This document shows positions 8,306-17,655 of a DNA stretch of 64,000 bases, one piece after another. The DNA comes from Bacteroidetes bacterium GWB2_32_14 (GTDB lineage: Bacteria; Bacteroidota; Bacteroidia; Bacteroidales; UBA12077): positions 46,121-110,120 of the forward strand of contig MENK01000022.1 of the NCBI GenBank assembly GCA_001768235.1. Reading direction: 5' to 3'. The notes under the pieces were generated by a model, which saw only the letters and a list, made by a program, of their open reading frames with translations, was not told the DNA's origin and did not search any database. Position 1 is the first letter of the stretch; every line of letters begins with the position of its first letter. Position numbers and translations under genes: made by a program.

Positions 8306-9490
8306 ATGAAACATGTATTCATTTTATTAGGCTTTTCTATGTCTTATTTACAATTAACATCTCAAAACATTGATATGACAGTAAAAGGAAATTCTGAATT
8401 TGCTACAAAGCTATATGAACAAGTTAAACAGGAACCAGTAAACATAATATACTCCCCGTTTAGTATTTCATCGGCATTAGCTATGACATACGCGGGCGCC
8501 CGTGGTGAAACCCTGGAGCAAATGAGTAAGGCTCTTTCATTTTCAAAAAACCAGGATGAACTTCATCAAAGTTTTAATTTATTAAATACCCAAATTACCA
8601 AATCGGGAACAGAAGGTATTGATATTCGAATTGCAAACTCATTATGGATAGAAGAAAGATTTAAAGTATCTGATGAATTCTCGTTTATAAATCAAACGTA
8701 TTATAATGCAGGCCTTTTTCATTCCCCGTTTTACAAAGCCCCTGAAAAATCGCGTTTAGAAATTAATTCATGGGTCGAAAAAAACACCAATAACAGGATA
8801 ACGAATTTATTAACAGAAGGATCTATTCAAAACTCTACCATGTTGGTTTTGGTAAATGCCATTTATTTTAACAATGCCTGGGAAAAACCTTTTGAAAAAA
8901 AATACAATACAGAAGACATTTTCTATATTTTTAAAACGTGCCAAACCCGGGCAACTTTTATGAACAACTCTATAAATACAGATTTTTACGAGGATAATTT
9001 ACTCTCCATTGTTGAAATCCCATATATTGAATACAGGCAATCCATGTTTATTTTCCTTCCAAAGGAAAACTATGGATTAAAAGATATTGAAAAGATTTTC
9101 ATTAATAATTCATATACCGGTTATTTCGATAAAATGAAAAAAAAACGGGTTGAGCTTTCACTCCCTAAATTTAAAACTGAAGCTACTTACGATTTAAAAG
9201 AACAATTAATTAAGATGGGAATGCCTGTTGCTTTTACAGGAAATGCCGACTTTTCGGGAATATCGGAAAATGAAAATCTCTTTATTGATAAAGTAATTCA
9301 CAAGGCCTATATAGATGTAAATGAAGAAGGAACAGAAGCTGCTGCTGCCACAGCTGTTACAATGCGAAAAACCAGCATGATGCTTGAAGATGCAGTTTTT
9401 AAAGCAGATCACCCTTTCATATACATTATTAAAGATAACGAAACAAACACGATACTGTTTATTGGAAGATTAATGAATCCTAATCAATAA
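8306..9490 (+). CDS. Secreted serpin (serine protease inhibitor family)
   Basis: The 394-residue protein has a short signal peptide and a full-length serpin fold. Family landmarks are NIIYSPFSISSALAMTYAGARGET (helix B and following), LVNAIYFNNAWEKPF, and the C-terminal HPFIYIIKDNETNTILFIGRLMNP. The reactive-centre hinge EEGTEAAAATAV (about residue 340 on) has the small residues needed for loop insertion, so it should be inhibitory. The scissile bond falls in the stretch TMRKTSMM; basic R/K or hydrophobic M could be P1, depending on loop length, so target specificity is open. Bacterial serpins protect against host, competitor or own proteases. A secreted carboxypeptidase follows 39 bp downstream and may be co-transcribed. 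Confidence 0.93.
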   Translation: MKHVFILLGFSMSYLQLTSQNIDMTVKGNSEFATKLYEQVKQEPVNIIYSPFSISSALAMTYAGARGETLEQMSKALSFSKNQDELHQSFNLLNTQITKSGTEGIDIRIANSLWIEERFKVSDEFSFINQTYYNAGLFHSPFYKAPEKSRLEINSWVEKNTNNRITNLLTEGSIQNSTMLVLVNAIYFNNAWEKPFEKKYNTEDIFYIFKTCQTRATFMNNSINTDFYEDNLLSIVEIPYIEYRQSMFIFLPKENYGLKDIEKIFINNSYTGYFDKMKKKRVELSLPKFKTEATYDLKEQLIKMGMPVAFTGNADFSGISENENLFIDKVIHKAYIDVNEEGTEAAAATAVTMRKTSMMLEDAVFKADHPFIYIIKDNETNTILFIGRLMNPNQ

Positions 9491-9529
9491 TCAATACCCA
9501 AATTTCATGCTTTATTTTTATTTATTTAA

Positions 9530-12154
9530 ATGAAACGAATCATACCTATAGCAGCTATTTTATTATTATTCACCTTTCAAAATAGTATTGCACAAAATTT
9601 TACCGAGTATTATTTCAAATTTGAGATACAATCAAAATCGGAAATTGAAACAATTACAGAGATTATTTCAATTGACAATGTCAGAGGAAACACTGTATAT
9701 GCTTATGCCAACGAAGCCGAACTTTCGAAGTTTAAACAATTGGGTTATAAAATTGAGTATTTGCAGAAAGAAGTTCCAAAATCACTTACCATGGCAACAA
9801 CTGTTGACCAAATGGCTGATTGGGACAGATATCCGACTTACGAGGTTTATAGAAGCATGATGAAAAATTTCGAGTCAGATTACCCGTCAATTTGTAAATT
9901 AGATTCTATTGGAACAACTGTTGAAGGAAGAAAACTGTACGTTTTAAAAATATCAGACAATGTAAATACAGATGAAACTGAACCTGAGTTTTTTTATTCA
10001 AGTACGATACATGGTGATGAAACAACCGGGTTTATACTTATGCTAAGATTAGCTGATTCATTATTAACAAGCTACGGAACAAAAACAGGAATAACGGGCC
10101 TGGTAAATAACATCGAAATATATATTAACCCGAATGCAAATCCTGACGGGACATATGACGACGGAAACCACACTGTTTCCGGTTCTACCAGGTATAATGC
10201 AAACGGAGTGGATGTGAATCGTGATTTTCCCGATCCCCGAACAGGCGAGAGTGCACCATATCAACCCGAAACACAGGCAATGATGGATTTTGCAGAAGCA
10301 CGTCATTTTGTGATGGCTGCTAATTTCCATGGTGGCGAAGAAGTAATGAATTATCCATGGGATACATGGACCAGCTCACAAAACACACATGCAGATAATG
10401 ACTGGTTTCTCAGGGTATGTACAGATTATGTTGCTACCGCACGAACAGTATTCCCAACATATATGACAAATTTATATTCAAGTGGCGTAACCGAAGGAGG
10501 CGATTGGTATGTTATTACAGGTGGACGCCAGGATTACATGAATTACTGGCAACAATGCAGGGAAATTACCATTGAGGTTTCTTCAACAAAACTTCTGGCA
10601 ACTGAATATTTAAATAATTATTGGAATTACAACAAAGAATCTTTGTTGCAGTTTATGAAAGAATGCACGTATGGAATTCATGGTACTGTTAAAAACGCGG
10701 ATGGAAATCCTGTTGAAGCCATGATTTATATCGAAAACCACGACCAGGTAAACGATAGCTCAATGGTTTTTACTGATTTAGAAAATGGAGATTTTCACCG
10801 GTTGATTGAACCCGGCATGTATAATCTTACTGTTTTAGCCGATGGTTATTCGTCCAGAACGATAAACAATATTTCTTTTAATTCAAATTCTACTGTTAAT
10901 ATTGATATTATTCTCGAAGACACTTCACTTGCTGTAATTCCGAACTTAATCCGTGATACACTTTTAAATGAAGAATCATCTGTTCAACAGGTTATCCTTT
11001 ACAATACAGGAATTGCCGCGAATAATTATACTGCATCAATCGAAAATTCAGTTGAACACCCCTGGATTGGTATTAATAAAAATAGTGGAACAATAGGTAT
11101 TTCATCCAATGACACTATACTGGTTACTTTATCCAATGACTCTCTGGTTCCGGGTAATTATAGCTCTAATATTATTGTTACAGAAGAAGATGGCGACACT
11201 TATTCTATTCCATTTAATTTAAATGTACCTTTAATTCAATCATTGTCTTACTCGCCATCGTCAATAACTGAAACCCTTTTGAATCAGGAATCATCCAGTA
11301 ATAAAATTTTACTTTTTAACTCTGGAAATACACCTAATAATTACTCGGTTACTTTGGAAAATATAACAGAATCTGAAAATCCCTGGATTACTATAGATAA
11401 ATCAACAGGAACAATTGAAATATCATCTGAAGATACATTAATAGTAACATTGACTAACGATTCATTAGTTGCAGGGAATTATTCTTGCAATGTTACAATA
11501 ACCGGGGAAAATAATAATACATATACGATCCCGGTTAACCTGAATGTATTTGAAGATACATCCATTTTAGTTTTACCGGCTTCAATTAACGATACCCTTT
11601 TAAATGAAGAAACTTCGGTTCACAACATATATATTCACAACACGGGTAATATTTCTGCCAATTATTCCATTGCAGTTGAAAATGAGACAGAAAATTCATG
11701 GATTACAATAAATAAAACATCCGGAATAATTGAAATATCGTCAACCGACACTGTACAAATTACTTTATCCAATGATTCGTTAATTGCAGGAAATTATTCA
11801 TGTAACCTGGTTACAATAGAAGATGATAATGATACTTCTTTAATATCAATAAATCTCTATGTACCTGTAATAGAATCGACAAATAAGTTAACAACAGATT
11901 TTTATTTTTCGATTTTCCCGAATCCTTCTTCCGGTAATATTACAATTGATTTCATCCCCAAAGAAAATGGTTTTATAAAAATTCAGTTAATTGATATGAA
12001 CGGTTCAATCATTTTTGAAAAACAATATCAGAATTTACTTTATGGAACCCGTTATTTATTTAATGAGAATTTACTGAACATCAGCCAGGGAATTTATATT
12101 GTAAAAGTAATAACCCCAGGTATTTCATTATCGAAAAAAGTAATAAAGAATTAG
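9530..12154 (+). CDS. Secreted M14 zinc carboxypeptidase with stalk repeats and T9SS sorting domain
   Basis: This 874-residue protein has a signal peptide (1-21), an M14 carboxypeptidase domain (about 100-370), a carboxypeptidase regulatory-like beta sandwich (about 380-455), three tandem repeats of about 105-110 residues (each with DTLLNEE, NSWITINKxSGTIEISS and SLVAGNYS signatures) and a C-terminal T9SS type A domain (IFPNPSSGNITIDF to KKVIKN). Zinc ligands are His161 and Glu164 (IHGDE) and His267 (NFHGGE); substrate residues are Asn230-Arg231 (DVNRDF) and the catalytic base is Glu349 (EITIEV). It should cleave C-terminal residues of extracellular peptides. Specificity is not readable. Confidence 0.93.
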   Translation: MKRIIPIAAILLLFTFQNSIAQNFTEYYFKFEIQSKSEIETITEIISIDNVRGNTVYAYANEAELSKFKQLGYKIEYLQKEVPKSLTMATTVDQMADWDRYPTYEVYRSMMKNFESDYPSICKLDSIGTTVEGRKLYVLKISDNVNTDETEPEFFYSSTIHGDETTGFILMLRLADSLLTSYGTKTGITGLVNNIEIYINPNANPDGTYDDGNHTVSGSTRYNANGVDVNRDFPDPRTGESAPYQPETQAMMDFAEARHFVMAANFHGGEEVMNYPWDTWTSSQNTHADNDWFLRVCTDYVATARTVFPTYMTNLYSSGVTEGGDWYVITGGRQDYMNYWQQCREITIEVSSTKLLATEYLNNYWNYNKESLLQFMKECTYGIHGTVKNADGNPVEAMIYIENHDQVNDSSMVFTDLENGDFHRLIEPGMYNLTVLADGYSSRTINNISFNSNSTVNIDIILEDTSLAVIPNLIRDTLLNEESSVQQVILYNTGIAANNYTASIENSVEHPWIGINKNSGTIGISSNDTILVTLSNDSLVPGNYSSNIIVTEEDGDTYSIPFNLNVPLIQSLSYSPSSITETLLNQESSSNKILLFNSGNTPNNYSVTLENITESENPWITIDKSTGTIEISSEDTLIVTLTNDSLVAGNYSCNVTITGENNNTYTIPVNLNVFEDTSILVLPASINDTLLNEETSVHNIYIHNTGNISANYSIAVENETENSWITINKTSGIIEISSTDTVQITLSNDSLIAGNYSCNLVTIEDDNDTSLISINLYVPVIESTNKLTTDFYFSIFPNPSSGNITIDFIPKENGFIKIQLIDMNGSIIFEKQYQNLLYGTRYLFNENLLNISQGIYIVKVITPGISLSKKVIKN

Positions 12155-12222
12155 AATCACCCGAAACCAAAAACAGGTTTTGCAAAGAAGTTAGCGGGCA
12201 AGCATAGAAACGACACAGCATT

Positions 12223-13893
12223 ATGAAAGCTAAATTTTTAGGACACGGACTTGATACAGAAAACAAATACAACGTTGGAAAACAACTTGCTGTATCTTTT
12301 GATAGTTCTAATTATCAAGTATTCAATGGATTTGTTGCTTTTGCCGCCATTTCGGGTGTTAGATTGCTGATCCCATATATAAAAAAGGCACAGGAAACTT
12401 ATAAACAAATAAGGTTCTTCATCGGTGTTGATAATAAAGGAACTTCTAAGGAGGCTCTTGAGCAATTAATTAATGAAAAAATAGAAACTTATATATTTCA
12501 CGATAAAAGAGACTACGTTACTTATCATCCCAAGTTATTCATATTTGAAGGTTCAAAACATTCAAGAATTATAATTGGTTCTTCAAATCTTACAAGTTCT
12601 GGGATTAAGAATAATATCGAAGCATCTATACAACTTGATTTCCTAACAGTAACTGACAATCAAGGAAAGAATGTGCTTAGAGAAATTAAAGAATATTATT
12701 CTGATTTATTAAATCTTTCATCCGACAAAATCAAACTTCTTAACATAGATTTATTGAATGAATTGGTAAGTCAAAACTTACTTTTTAATCAATCAATGAT
12801 CAATAATAGAACAACAGAAACTAAAACAAACGATGGAGAGAATACAAACGGGCAAGATGAAAGCATTGAAATTTCTGAATTTGATATAGAGACTGGTTTT
12901 GACCAGAAACATATTAAATCAAGGACAAAAGAAATTCATTTTACCGCATACGATTATGATAGATTTGATATTTTATTTGAACGTTATGTTATTTACAAAA
13001 AAGACATAAGACCTTCCGGAATAGTAAGTAAACACACTGAGGATAGAGAATTGTTTCGCTGGTATCAGAAAATGAATGCGTTACATAATAGAAAGGGATT
13101 ACCCAAAGAAATAGAAGCAAAATTAATAAGTGTTGATTTTCCATTTGAAGGGGTTGGTATTGAACGTAGAAGATTAATAAAGTGGGATAAAGATTTTCTA
13201 AAGCTTGTTGATTATAAAAATAAAGTTGACCCAAATACCAATTATACTCATGTTCCTCAATTTTCAGATAAGTCCAACCCTTATTATAAATTAGGAATTT
13301 GGTGTGCATATCAAAAGCAACGAAGAAAAGGCAACGAAAATTATCCTCCGCCCTGGACTCAGCATGAGGAGAATAAAATGAATTCTATAAAATTCTTATG
13401 GGAACCATCAAGCACAGGAGGTAAACCTAAAGATGATGAATGGACTGACAATTTAGTTGAATTAGAAAATTATTATAGCAAAAAGAAAAATTATAAAACT
13501 GTACCATCACAAAAAACAAAAGTAGGTCATTGGCTAAGTGACCAAATGACCCTAAGAGCAAGACAAATTAGGGAAAATAGGAATGATTTAATAAGTTCAA
13601 TTAGGATTGAATTACTTGGTGATTTGCTTTCAAGAAATGGAGTTGAGTGGGAATGGCAAAAACAAAAAGAGAGGGAAGGAATTGAAAGTAAAATTAGGAG
13701 TTGGAGGAAAATTGAAGAACTAACAATTAGCGGAAAAATCAAAAATCTAACTGATATAGAAAAAAAGGAACTAAAGAAAATGCGTGATGATGTGGCTCAG
13801 CTACGAAGTCAGAGTAAAAGATGGAATAATGATAAACAACATTGGAAATATGAAATTCTTGACAAAGAAGGTTTTCCATATGATAAACCATAA
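12223..13893 (+). CDS. PLD-fold nuclease-like protein with helicase-associated repeats
   Basis: The 556-residue protein begins with a phospholipase D-like domain (about 1-175) with a single HKD-type motif: His102, Lys104, then Glu109 in place of the usual Asp, and GSSN (119-122). Single-motif PLD enzymes dimerise to form the site. The middle (about 230-330) is unassigned, and residues about 330-510 contain tryptophan-centred segments (LGIWCAYQKQRRKG...FLWEP and VGHWLSDQMTLRAR...VEWEWQ) resembling helicase-associated (HA) domains. A Lys/Glu-rich coiled coil closes the protein. PLD domains of this type occur in restriction and defence proteins, but no helicase is fused here. It begins an accessory block with cassette-like boundaries. 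Confidence 0.7.
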   Translation: MKAKFLGHGLDTENKYNVGKQLAVSFDSSNYQVFNGFVAFAAISGVRLLIPYIKKAQETYKQIRFFIGVDNKGTSKEALEQLINEKIETYIFHDKRDYVTYHPKLFIFEGSKHSRIIIGSSNLTSSGIKNNIEASIQLDFLTVTDNQGKNVLREIKEYYSDLLNLSSDKIKLLNIDLLNELVSQNLLFNQSMINNRTTETKTNDGENTNGQDESIEISEFDIETGFDQKHIKSRTKEIHFTAYDYDRFDILFERYVIYKKDIRPSGIVSKHTEDRELFRWYQKMNALHNRKGLPKEIEAKLISVDFPFEGVGIERRRLIKWDKDFLKLVDYKNKVDPNTNYTHVPQFSDKSNPYYKLGIWCAYQKQRRKGNENYPPPWTQHEENKMNSIKFLWEPSSTGGKPKDDEWTDNLVELENYYSKKKNYKTVPSQKTKVGHWLSDQMTLRARQIRENRNDLISSIRIELLGDLLSRNGVEWEWQKQKEREGIESKIRSWRKIEELTISGKIKNLTDIEKKELKKMRDDVAQLRSQSKRWNNDKQHWKYEILDKEGFPYDKP

Positions 13894-13896
13894 ATA

Positions 13897-13960
13897 CCAG
13901 CCCTTAACAACGTGTATAAAATATTGGGGGGGTGAAGTTAAACAATAGTTCGTCTCACAT
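13897..13960 (+). repeat. Cassette-like intergenic element E (partial)
   Basis: Starting 5 bp after a stop codon, the segment begins CAGCCCTTAACAACGTGTAT, like element A (CAGCCCATAACATTGC) and the minus-strand reading of element F (CGCCCTATACACGCGG), and continues into a GGGGTGAAG stretch shared with elements B and D. The right half typical of the family is not recognisable, so this copy seems truncated. Confidence 0.5.
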
Positions 13961-14028
13961 CAAGATTTGTAACGGGGAATCATTGAGAAAAATCGGAATT
14001 TCCGTTTTTTCTATAAACTGTAAGAAAA

Positions 14029-14880
14029 ATGAAACAAAAAAACGCCATTCAAATATTTGAAGATAAAAAGGTAAGAACCTTATGGGATGCCGACCAGGAA
14101 AAATGGTTTATATCAATAATTGACGTGATTGAAGTATTGACTAATACCGATAGACCCAGAAAATACTGGAGCGACTTAAAAACTAAGCTAAAAAAAGAAG
14201 GAAGTGAGTTGTCCGAAAAAATCGGACAACTGAAAATGCAATCTGCCGATGGTAAATTTTACAAAACCGATGTGGCTGATACAGAACAGCTTTTTAGACT
14301 CATTCAATCCATACCATCACCAAAAGCGGAACCGTTTAAACTTTGGTTGGCACAGGTAGCCTCAGAACGCTTAGACGAAATGCAAGACCCTGAACTCAGT
14401 ATCGACAGGGCATTGGAGCAATACATGAAACTAGGCTATTCAGAAAACTGGATTAATCAGCGACTGAAAAGTATTGAAATTAGAAAAGAACTGACAGATG
14501 AATGGAAAAAAAGGGGATTGAAAGAAGGTGTTCAGTTTGCTACGCTTACCGACATTATTACCAAAGCCTGGAGCGATAAAACCACTAAAGAATACAAAAT
14601 TCTGAAAGGTTTGAAAAAGGAAAACCTACGGGATAACATGACCAATACCGAACTCATTCTAAACATGCTTGCCGAAGCATCTACAAAAGACATATCAGCC
14701 GCAACCAACCCAAAAGATTTTGAAGAAAGTAAAAAAGTAGCTAAACAGGGTGGCAATGTGGCAAAGGTTGCTCGCAAAGAGCTGGAAGCTAAAACAGGTA
14801 AAAATGTAGTTACTTCATTAAATGCAAAAGGTTTGTTGAAAGAGAAGGATGCTCCGAAAAAATTAAAGCCTAAGAAATAA
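14029..14880 (+). CDS. Bro-N domain (phage antirepressor-like) protein
   Basis: The 283-residue protein has an N-terminal Bro-N/antirepressor-like domain (about 1-115, with IQIFEDKKVRTLWDADQEKWF and IDVIEVLTNTDRPRKYWSDLK), a central helical region and a Lys/Ala-rich C-terminus (KVARKELEAKTGKNVVTSLN). Proteins of this group are often encoded within type I restriction loci next to hsdS. Here the start codon of the HsdS gene overlaps its stop codon by one base, so the two are translationally coupled. Its molecular role is not established; DNA binding is a family-level guess. Confidence 0.8.
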   Translation: MKQKNAIQIFEDKKVRTLWDADQEKWFISIIDVIEVLTNTDRPRKYWSDLKTKLKKEGSELSEKIGQLKMQSADGKFYKTDVADTEQLFRLIQSIPSPKAEPFKLWLAQVASERLDEMQDPELSIDRALEQYMKLGYSENWINQRLKSIEIRKELTDEWKKRGLKEGVQFATLTDIITKAWSDKTTKEYKILKGLKKENLRDNMTNTELILNMLAEASTKDISAATNPKDFEESKKVAKQGGNVAKVARKELEAKTGKNVVTSLNAKGLLKEKDAPKKLKPKK

Positions 14881-16364
14881 TGAGCAATTACACTATACAA
14901 TCCACAGCATTAAATAAAAGCCGTGTTTTCATTTTGCAAAAAAGCGAATTGGAAAAACGGCTTGACCCTTTTTACTATGTTCCCGAATTATTGGAACTTG
15001 AAAAGAAAGTTTTGGCTAAAGAGCCCAAAAAGTTACGTGATTATGCTGTTGGAATTTCGAGCGGAGCAACACCCAAAACAACTGAAAGCGAAAAATATTA
15101 TTCCGAAAAAGAAAATGGCATACCCTTTTTGCGTGTGCAAAACCTTTCACCAACCGGTATTTTAGAGTTTGACGATTGTAAATACATAAACGAAGAAACG
15201 CACAACGGAATGTTGAAGCGCAGCCAGGTAAAAGAAGGCGATTTGTTAGTTAAAATTACTGGTGTTGGGCGAATGGCGGTTGCTTCTGTTGTACCCGAAG
15301 GCTTTGAAGGGAATATTAATCAGCATGTTTGTGTTATCCGCACAGGCAATAAAGAAATTAGTGAAACACTTGCAGCGTTTTTAAATACAGACATTGGCGA
15401 AAAATTGGCAAGCCGAAGAAGTACAGGCGGAACACGACCAGCATTAGATTATCCCGCATTGCTCTCAATCCCTATCATTGAAGATAAAAAGATTTTAGAA
15501 ATTACAAGAAAAGTAGTTGAGCAGAAAAAACAGAACGAAGCAGAAGCCGAAAAACTACTTTCAAGCATTGACGATTATTTGTTAAATGAATTAGGAATTA
15601 AATTACCCCAACCACCTGAAAATAATTTGAAGAATAGAATGTTTACAACTACTTTTCAAGAAATAACAGGCGGTAGATTTGACCCAAAACTTTATTCTAT
15701 TCAAAGTAAAGAACTAATACAATCACTTTATAAAACAAAATATAAATATCAAACTCTTAAATCGGTAATTATTCAAAGTTGCGCAGGTGACTGGGGAAAT
15801 GATGATAAGGAAGTATTTGATGAAAATGAATTTGTTCGCTGTTTAGTTATTAGAGCAACGGAATTTGATAACAAATTTAATTTGAATGTTGATGGAAGCA
15901 GAGCAAAATACCGATTAATAGACAAGTTAAAGTATAAAGCATTGGATATTCAAACCAATGACTTACTAATCGAAAAATCAGGCGGTAGCGAAAACCAACC
16001 GGTTGGCAGAATTTCAATTTTGACAAAAGAACTTACAGATAATTACTCACTTGGCTACAGCAACTTTGTTCACAAATTCAGAGTAAATGAAAGCATTGTT
16101 AATCCTGATTTTGTTTTCAATTATTTAAAAACCATTCATAATATCAAAATCACAGATGTTATGCAAAGTCAAACTAATGGGATTCGAAACTTGATAATGA
16201 ATGAGTATTTAAGTTTACCAATTTCAGTTCCACCGCTTGACACACAAAAAGGAATAGCCGAACATATTACAGGCATAAGACAACAAGCCCAGCAACTGAA
16301 AGACAAGACAAATGAAGCTTTGAAAAAAGCGAGTGAAGAAATAGAAAATATATTATTGAATTAG
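14880..16364 (+). CDS. hsdS: Orphan type I restriction specificity subunit (HsdS)
   Basis: The 494-residue protein has the two-fold repeated HsdS layout: target-recognition domain 1 (about 40-190, with GISSGATPKTTESEKYY and GGTRPALDYPALLSIPI), a central conserved helix (about 195-235), target-recognition domain 2 (about 255-450, ending NEYLSLPISVPPLDTQKG) and a C-terminal helix (about 455-494). HsdS would direct a methyltransferase/translocase complex to a bipartite DNA site. No hsdM or hsdR is present on either side, only the coupled Bro-N gene, so it either works with subunits encoded elsewhere or is a stranded specificity module. Confidence 0.9.
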   Translation: MSNYTIQSTALNKSRVFILQKSELEKRLDPFYYVPELLELEKKVLAKEPKKLRDYAVGISSGATPKTTESEKYYSEKENGIPFLRVQNLSPTGILEFDDCKYINEETHNGMLKRSQVKEGDLLVKITGVGRMAVASVVPEGFEGNINQHVCVIRTGNKEISETLAAFLNTDIGEKLASRRSTGGTRPALDYPALLSIPIIEDKKILEITRKVVEQKKQNEAEAEKLLSSIDDYLLNELGIKLPQPPENNLKNRMFTTTFQEITGGRFDPKLYSIQSKELIQSLYKTKYKYQTLKSVIIQSCAGDWGNDDKEVFDENEFVRCLVIRATEFDNKFNLNVDGSRAKYRLIDKLKYKALDIQTNDLLIEKSGGSENQPVGRISILTKELTDNYSLGYSNFVHKFRVNESIVNPDFVFNYLKTIHNIKITDVMQSQTNGIRNLIMNEYLSLPISVPPLDTQKGIAEHITGIRQQAQQLKDKTNEALKKASEEIENILLN

Positions 16365-16505
16365 CCCACGCATTTGGCGACACATTTGCAATTCGCACAA
16401 GCCAACGCTAAAACCAAAAATTGCAAAAGAGCCACCAAAGCCAACGCACGGCAGACAGAAACAAAGTAACAAATTGATAGAAAAAAGACAGAAAACATTT
16501 AACAC
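16365..16505 (+). other. Low-complexity intergenic tail after hsdS
   Basis: No gene is visible. The stretch is rich in CA and contains short complementary words (TTGGC...GCCAA and repeated CCAACGC). It leads directly into element A and may be part of the same recombination-prone sequence. Confidence 0.35.
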
Positions 16506-16640
16506 CAGCCCATAACATTGCATCAAAAAAATGCGGGTTTTAGCGGTTTTTTGACATTTTTAATTATCTTTAAACTTTATGGGCTGACTGGAACGCTGGG
16601 CGGAATTCCCGCACAAAACGTAACCAAAGACCGTTGTGTA
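16506..16640 (+). repeat. Cassette-like intergenic element A
   Basis: The element runs from AGCCCATAACATTG to CCGTTGTGTA and holds an inner pair TGCGGG (16532-16537) / CCCGCA (16608-16613). A 31-nt stretch (16542-16572) is identical, in reverse complement, to 32309-32339 of element C, and the following GGCTGAYTGGAACGCTGGGC word is shared too. It lies immediately before the nitroreductase gene, which has a related element (B) after it. Confidence 0.75.
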
Positions 16641-16661
16641 TAATTAAAAAGAGATACAAAC

Positions 16662-17402
16662 ATGAATGATGTTATAAAAAGTATCCAAACTCTTAAAACT
16701 ACCAGAAGTAGTAATTTTAGTGAAGAAAGAATCTCTACTGATGATTTTGATATGATAATTGAATCGTGTATAAAAGCCCCAAATGCTTCAAATAGGCAAA
16801 GCTATTCAATTATTGTTCTTGATGACAATGAAAAAAAACAGTTAGGCTTAAAAGGTGATAAAGTTCTTCTATTTATTGTTGATTTTCATAGGCATGAATG
16901 CCTTAAAGAATATTTAGGGAAAAATATTTCGTTTAATCATTTTCAACCCTTTTTAACAGGAGTTATTGATGTTAGCTTGGCAGTTCAAAATGCTGTAATT
17001 GCAGCTAATTCATTAGGTATTGGTTATTTAACTACGAACGACACTTACACTAGAGACTTAGATAAAATTTTCGACCTTTTAAAATTACCAAGAAAGGGTT
17101 GTTTTCCTTTGCTTTATTTATGTCTTGGCTATCCGATGAATAAAATTGTAAATCAAAAGTCCCGTATAAATATTAAGCACATTGTACATTATGGTGAGTA
17201 TAATGATTATAATCAAGATAAAATCTTATCTATTATTAATGAATATGATAATGCTGACTTAGAACTTTTCACAAATTGGAAAGAGAAAGGATACGAGACC
17301 TATCTTGATTGGTTTTATGATAAGTGGCTTCCTTCACTTGAGAAACAAGAAAAATCATTAAAATTGATAGAAGTATTAAAAAGAATAGGATTTATAGATT
17401 AA
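16662..17402 (+). CDS. Nitroreductase-family protein
   Basis: The 246-residue protein fits the FMN-dependent nitroreductase family: KTTRSSNFSEERISTDD with the phosphate-contacting Arg-Ser near residue 15, the CIKAPNASNRQSYSIIVLDD segment that replaces the usual AP(S)xxNxQPW, and the C-terminal half with DVSLAVQNAVIAANSLGIGY and a CLGYP strand. It could reduce nitro-aromatics or quinone-like substrates with NAD(P)H. The last 80 residues are unusual and rich in charged and aromatic residues (DWFYDKWLPSLEKQEKS). It is bracketed by elements A and B in the same orientation, as if a single-gene cassette. Confidence 0.85.
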   Translation: MNDVIKSIQTLKTTRSSNFSEERISTDDFDMIIESCIKAPNASNRQSYSIIVLDDNEKKQLGLKGDKVLLFIVDFHRHECLKEYLGKNISFNHFQPFLTGVIDVSLAVQNAVIAANSLGIGYLTTNDTYTRDLDKIFDLLKLPRKGCFPLLYLCLGYPMNKIVNQKSRINIKHIVHYGEYNDYNQDKILSIINEYDNADLELFTNWKEKGYETYLDWFYDKWLPSLEKQEKSLKLIEVLKRIGFID

Positions 17403-17409
17403 AGATTAA

Positions 17410-17510
17410 CTACACACAACAGAAAAATGCGGGGTGAAGTGGTTTATTAACAATTTCTAAACCTGGTTAGCAGCGAACAAAAACACTGGGAGAAATCCTG
17501 CGCTTTTTCT
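17410..17510 (+). repeat. Cassette-like intergenic element B
   Basis: Eight bases after the nitroreductase stop, ACTACACACAACAG is followed by AAAATGCGGGGTGAAGTGGT and, about 65 bp on, CACTGGGAGAAATCCTGCGC. The word order and much of the sequence match element D (45697-45831), and the TGCGGG...CTGCGC pair corresponds to the inner inverted pair of element A. Confidence 0.65.
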
Positions 17511-17655
17511 ATACCGAGACTGTCAGACTATCTAAAAGTAATACTGGAGTATGAAAAATACACAACGCTTTTTTGTTCTTCTACGAACTCATTCTTTTTA
17601 TCGCAAATATTTTATCGAACGAAAATCTTATCTTTGATTTGTGATTCAAAATTGA

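Noticed and set aside
14880..16364. Complete type I restriction-modification system
   Set aside because: Only HsdS and a Bro-N protein are present; no methylase or motor subunit is encoded within reach.
13897..17510. Classical integron (intI with attC array)
   Set aside because: No integrase gene or attI-like site is in the window, and the elements lack the exact RYYYAAC/GTTRRRY cores, so only a cassette-like resemblance is claimed.
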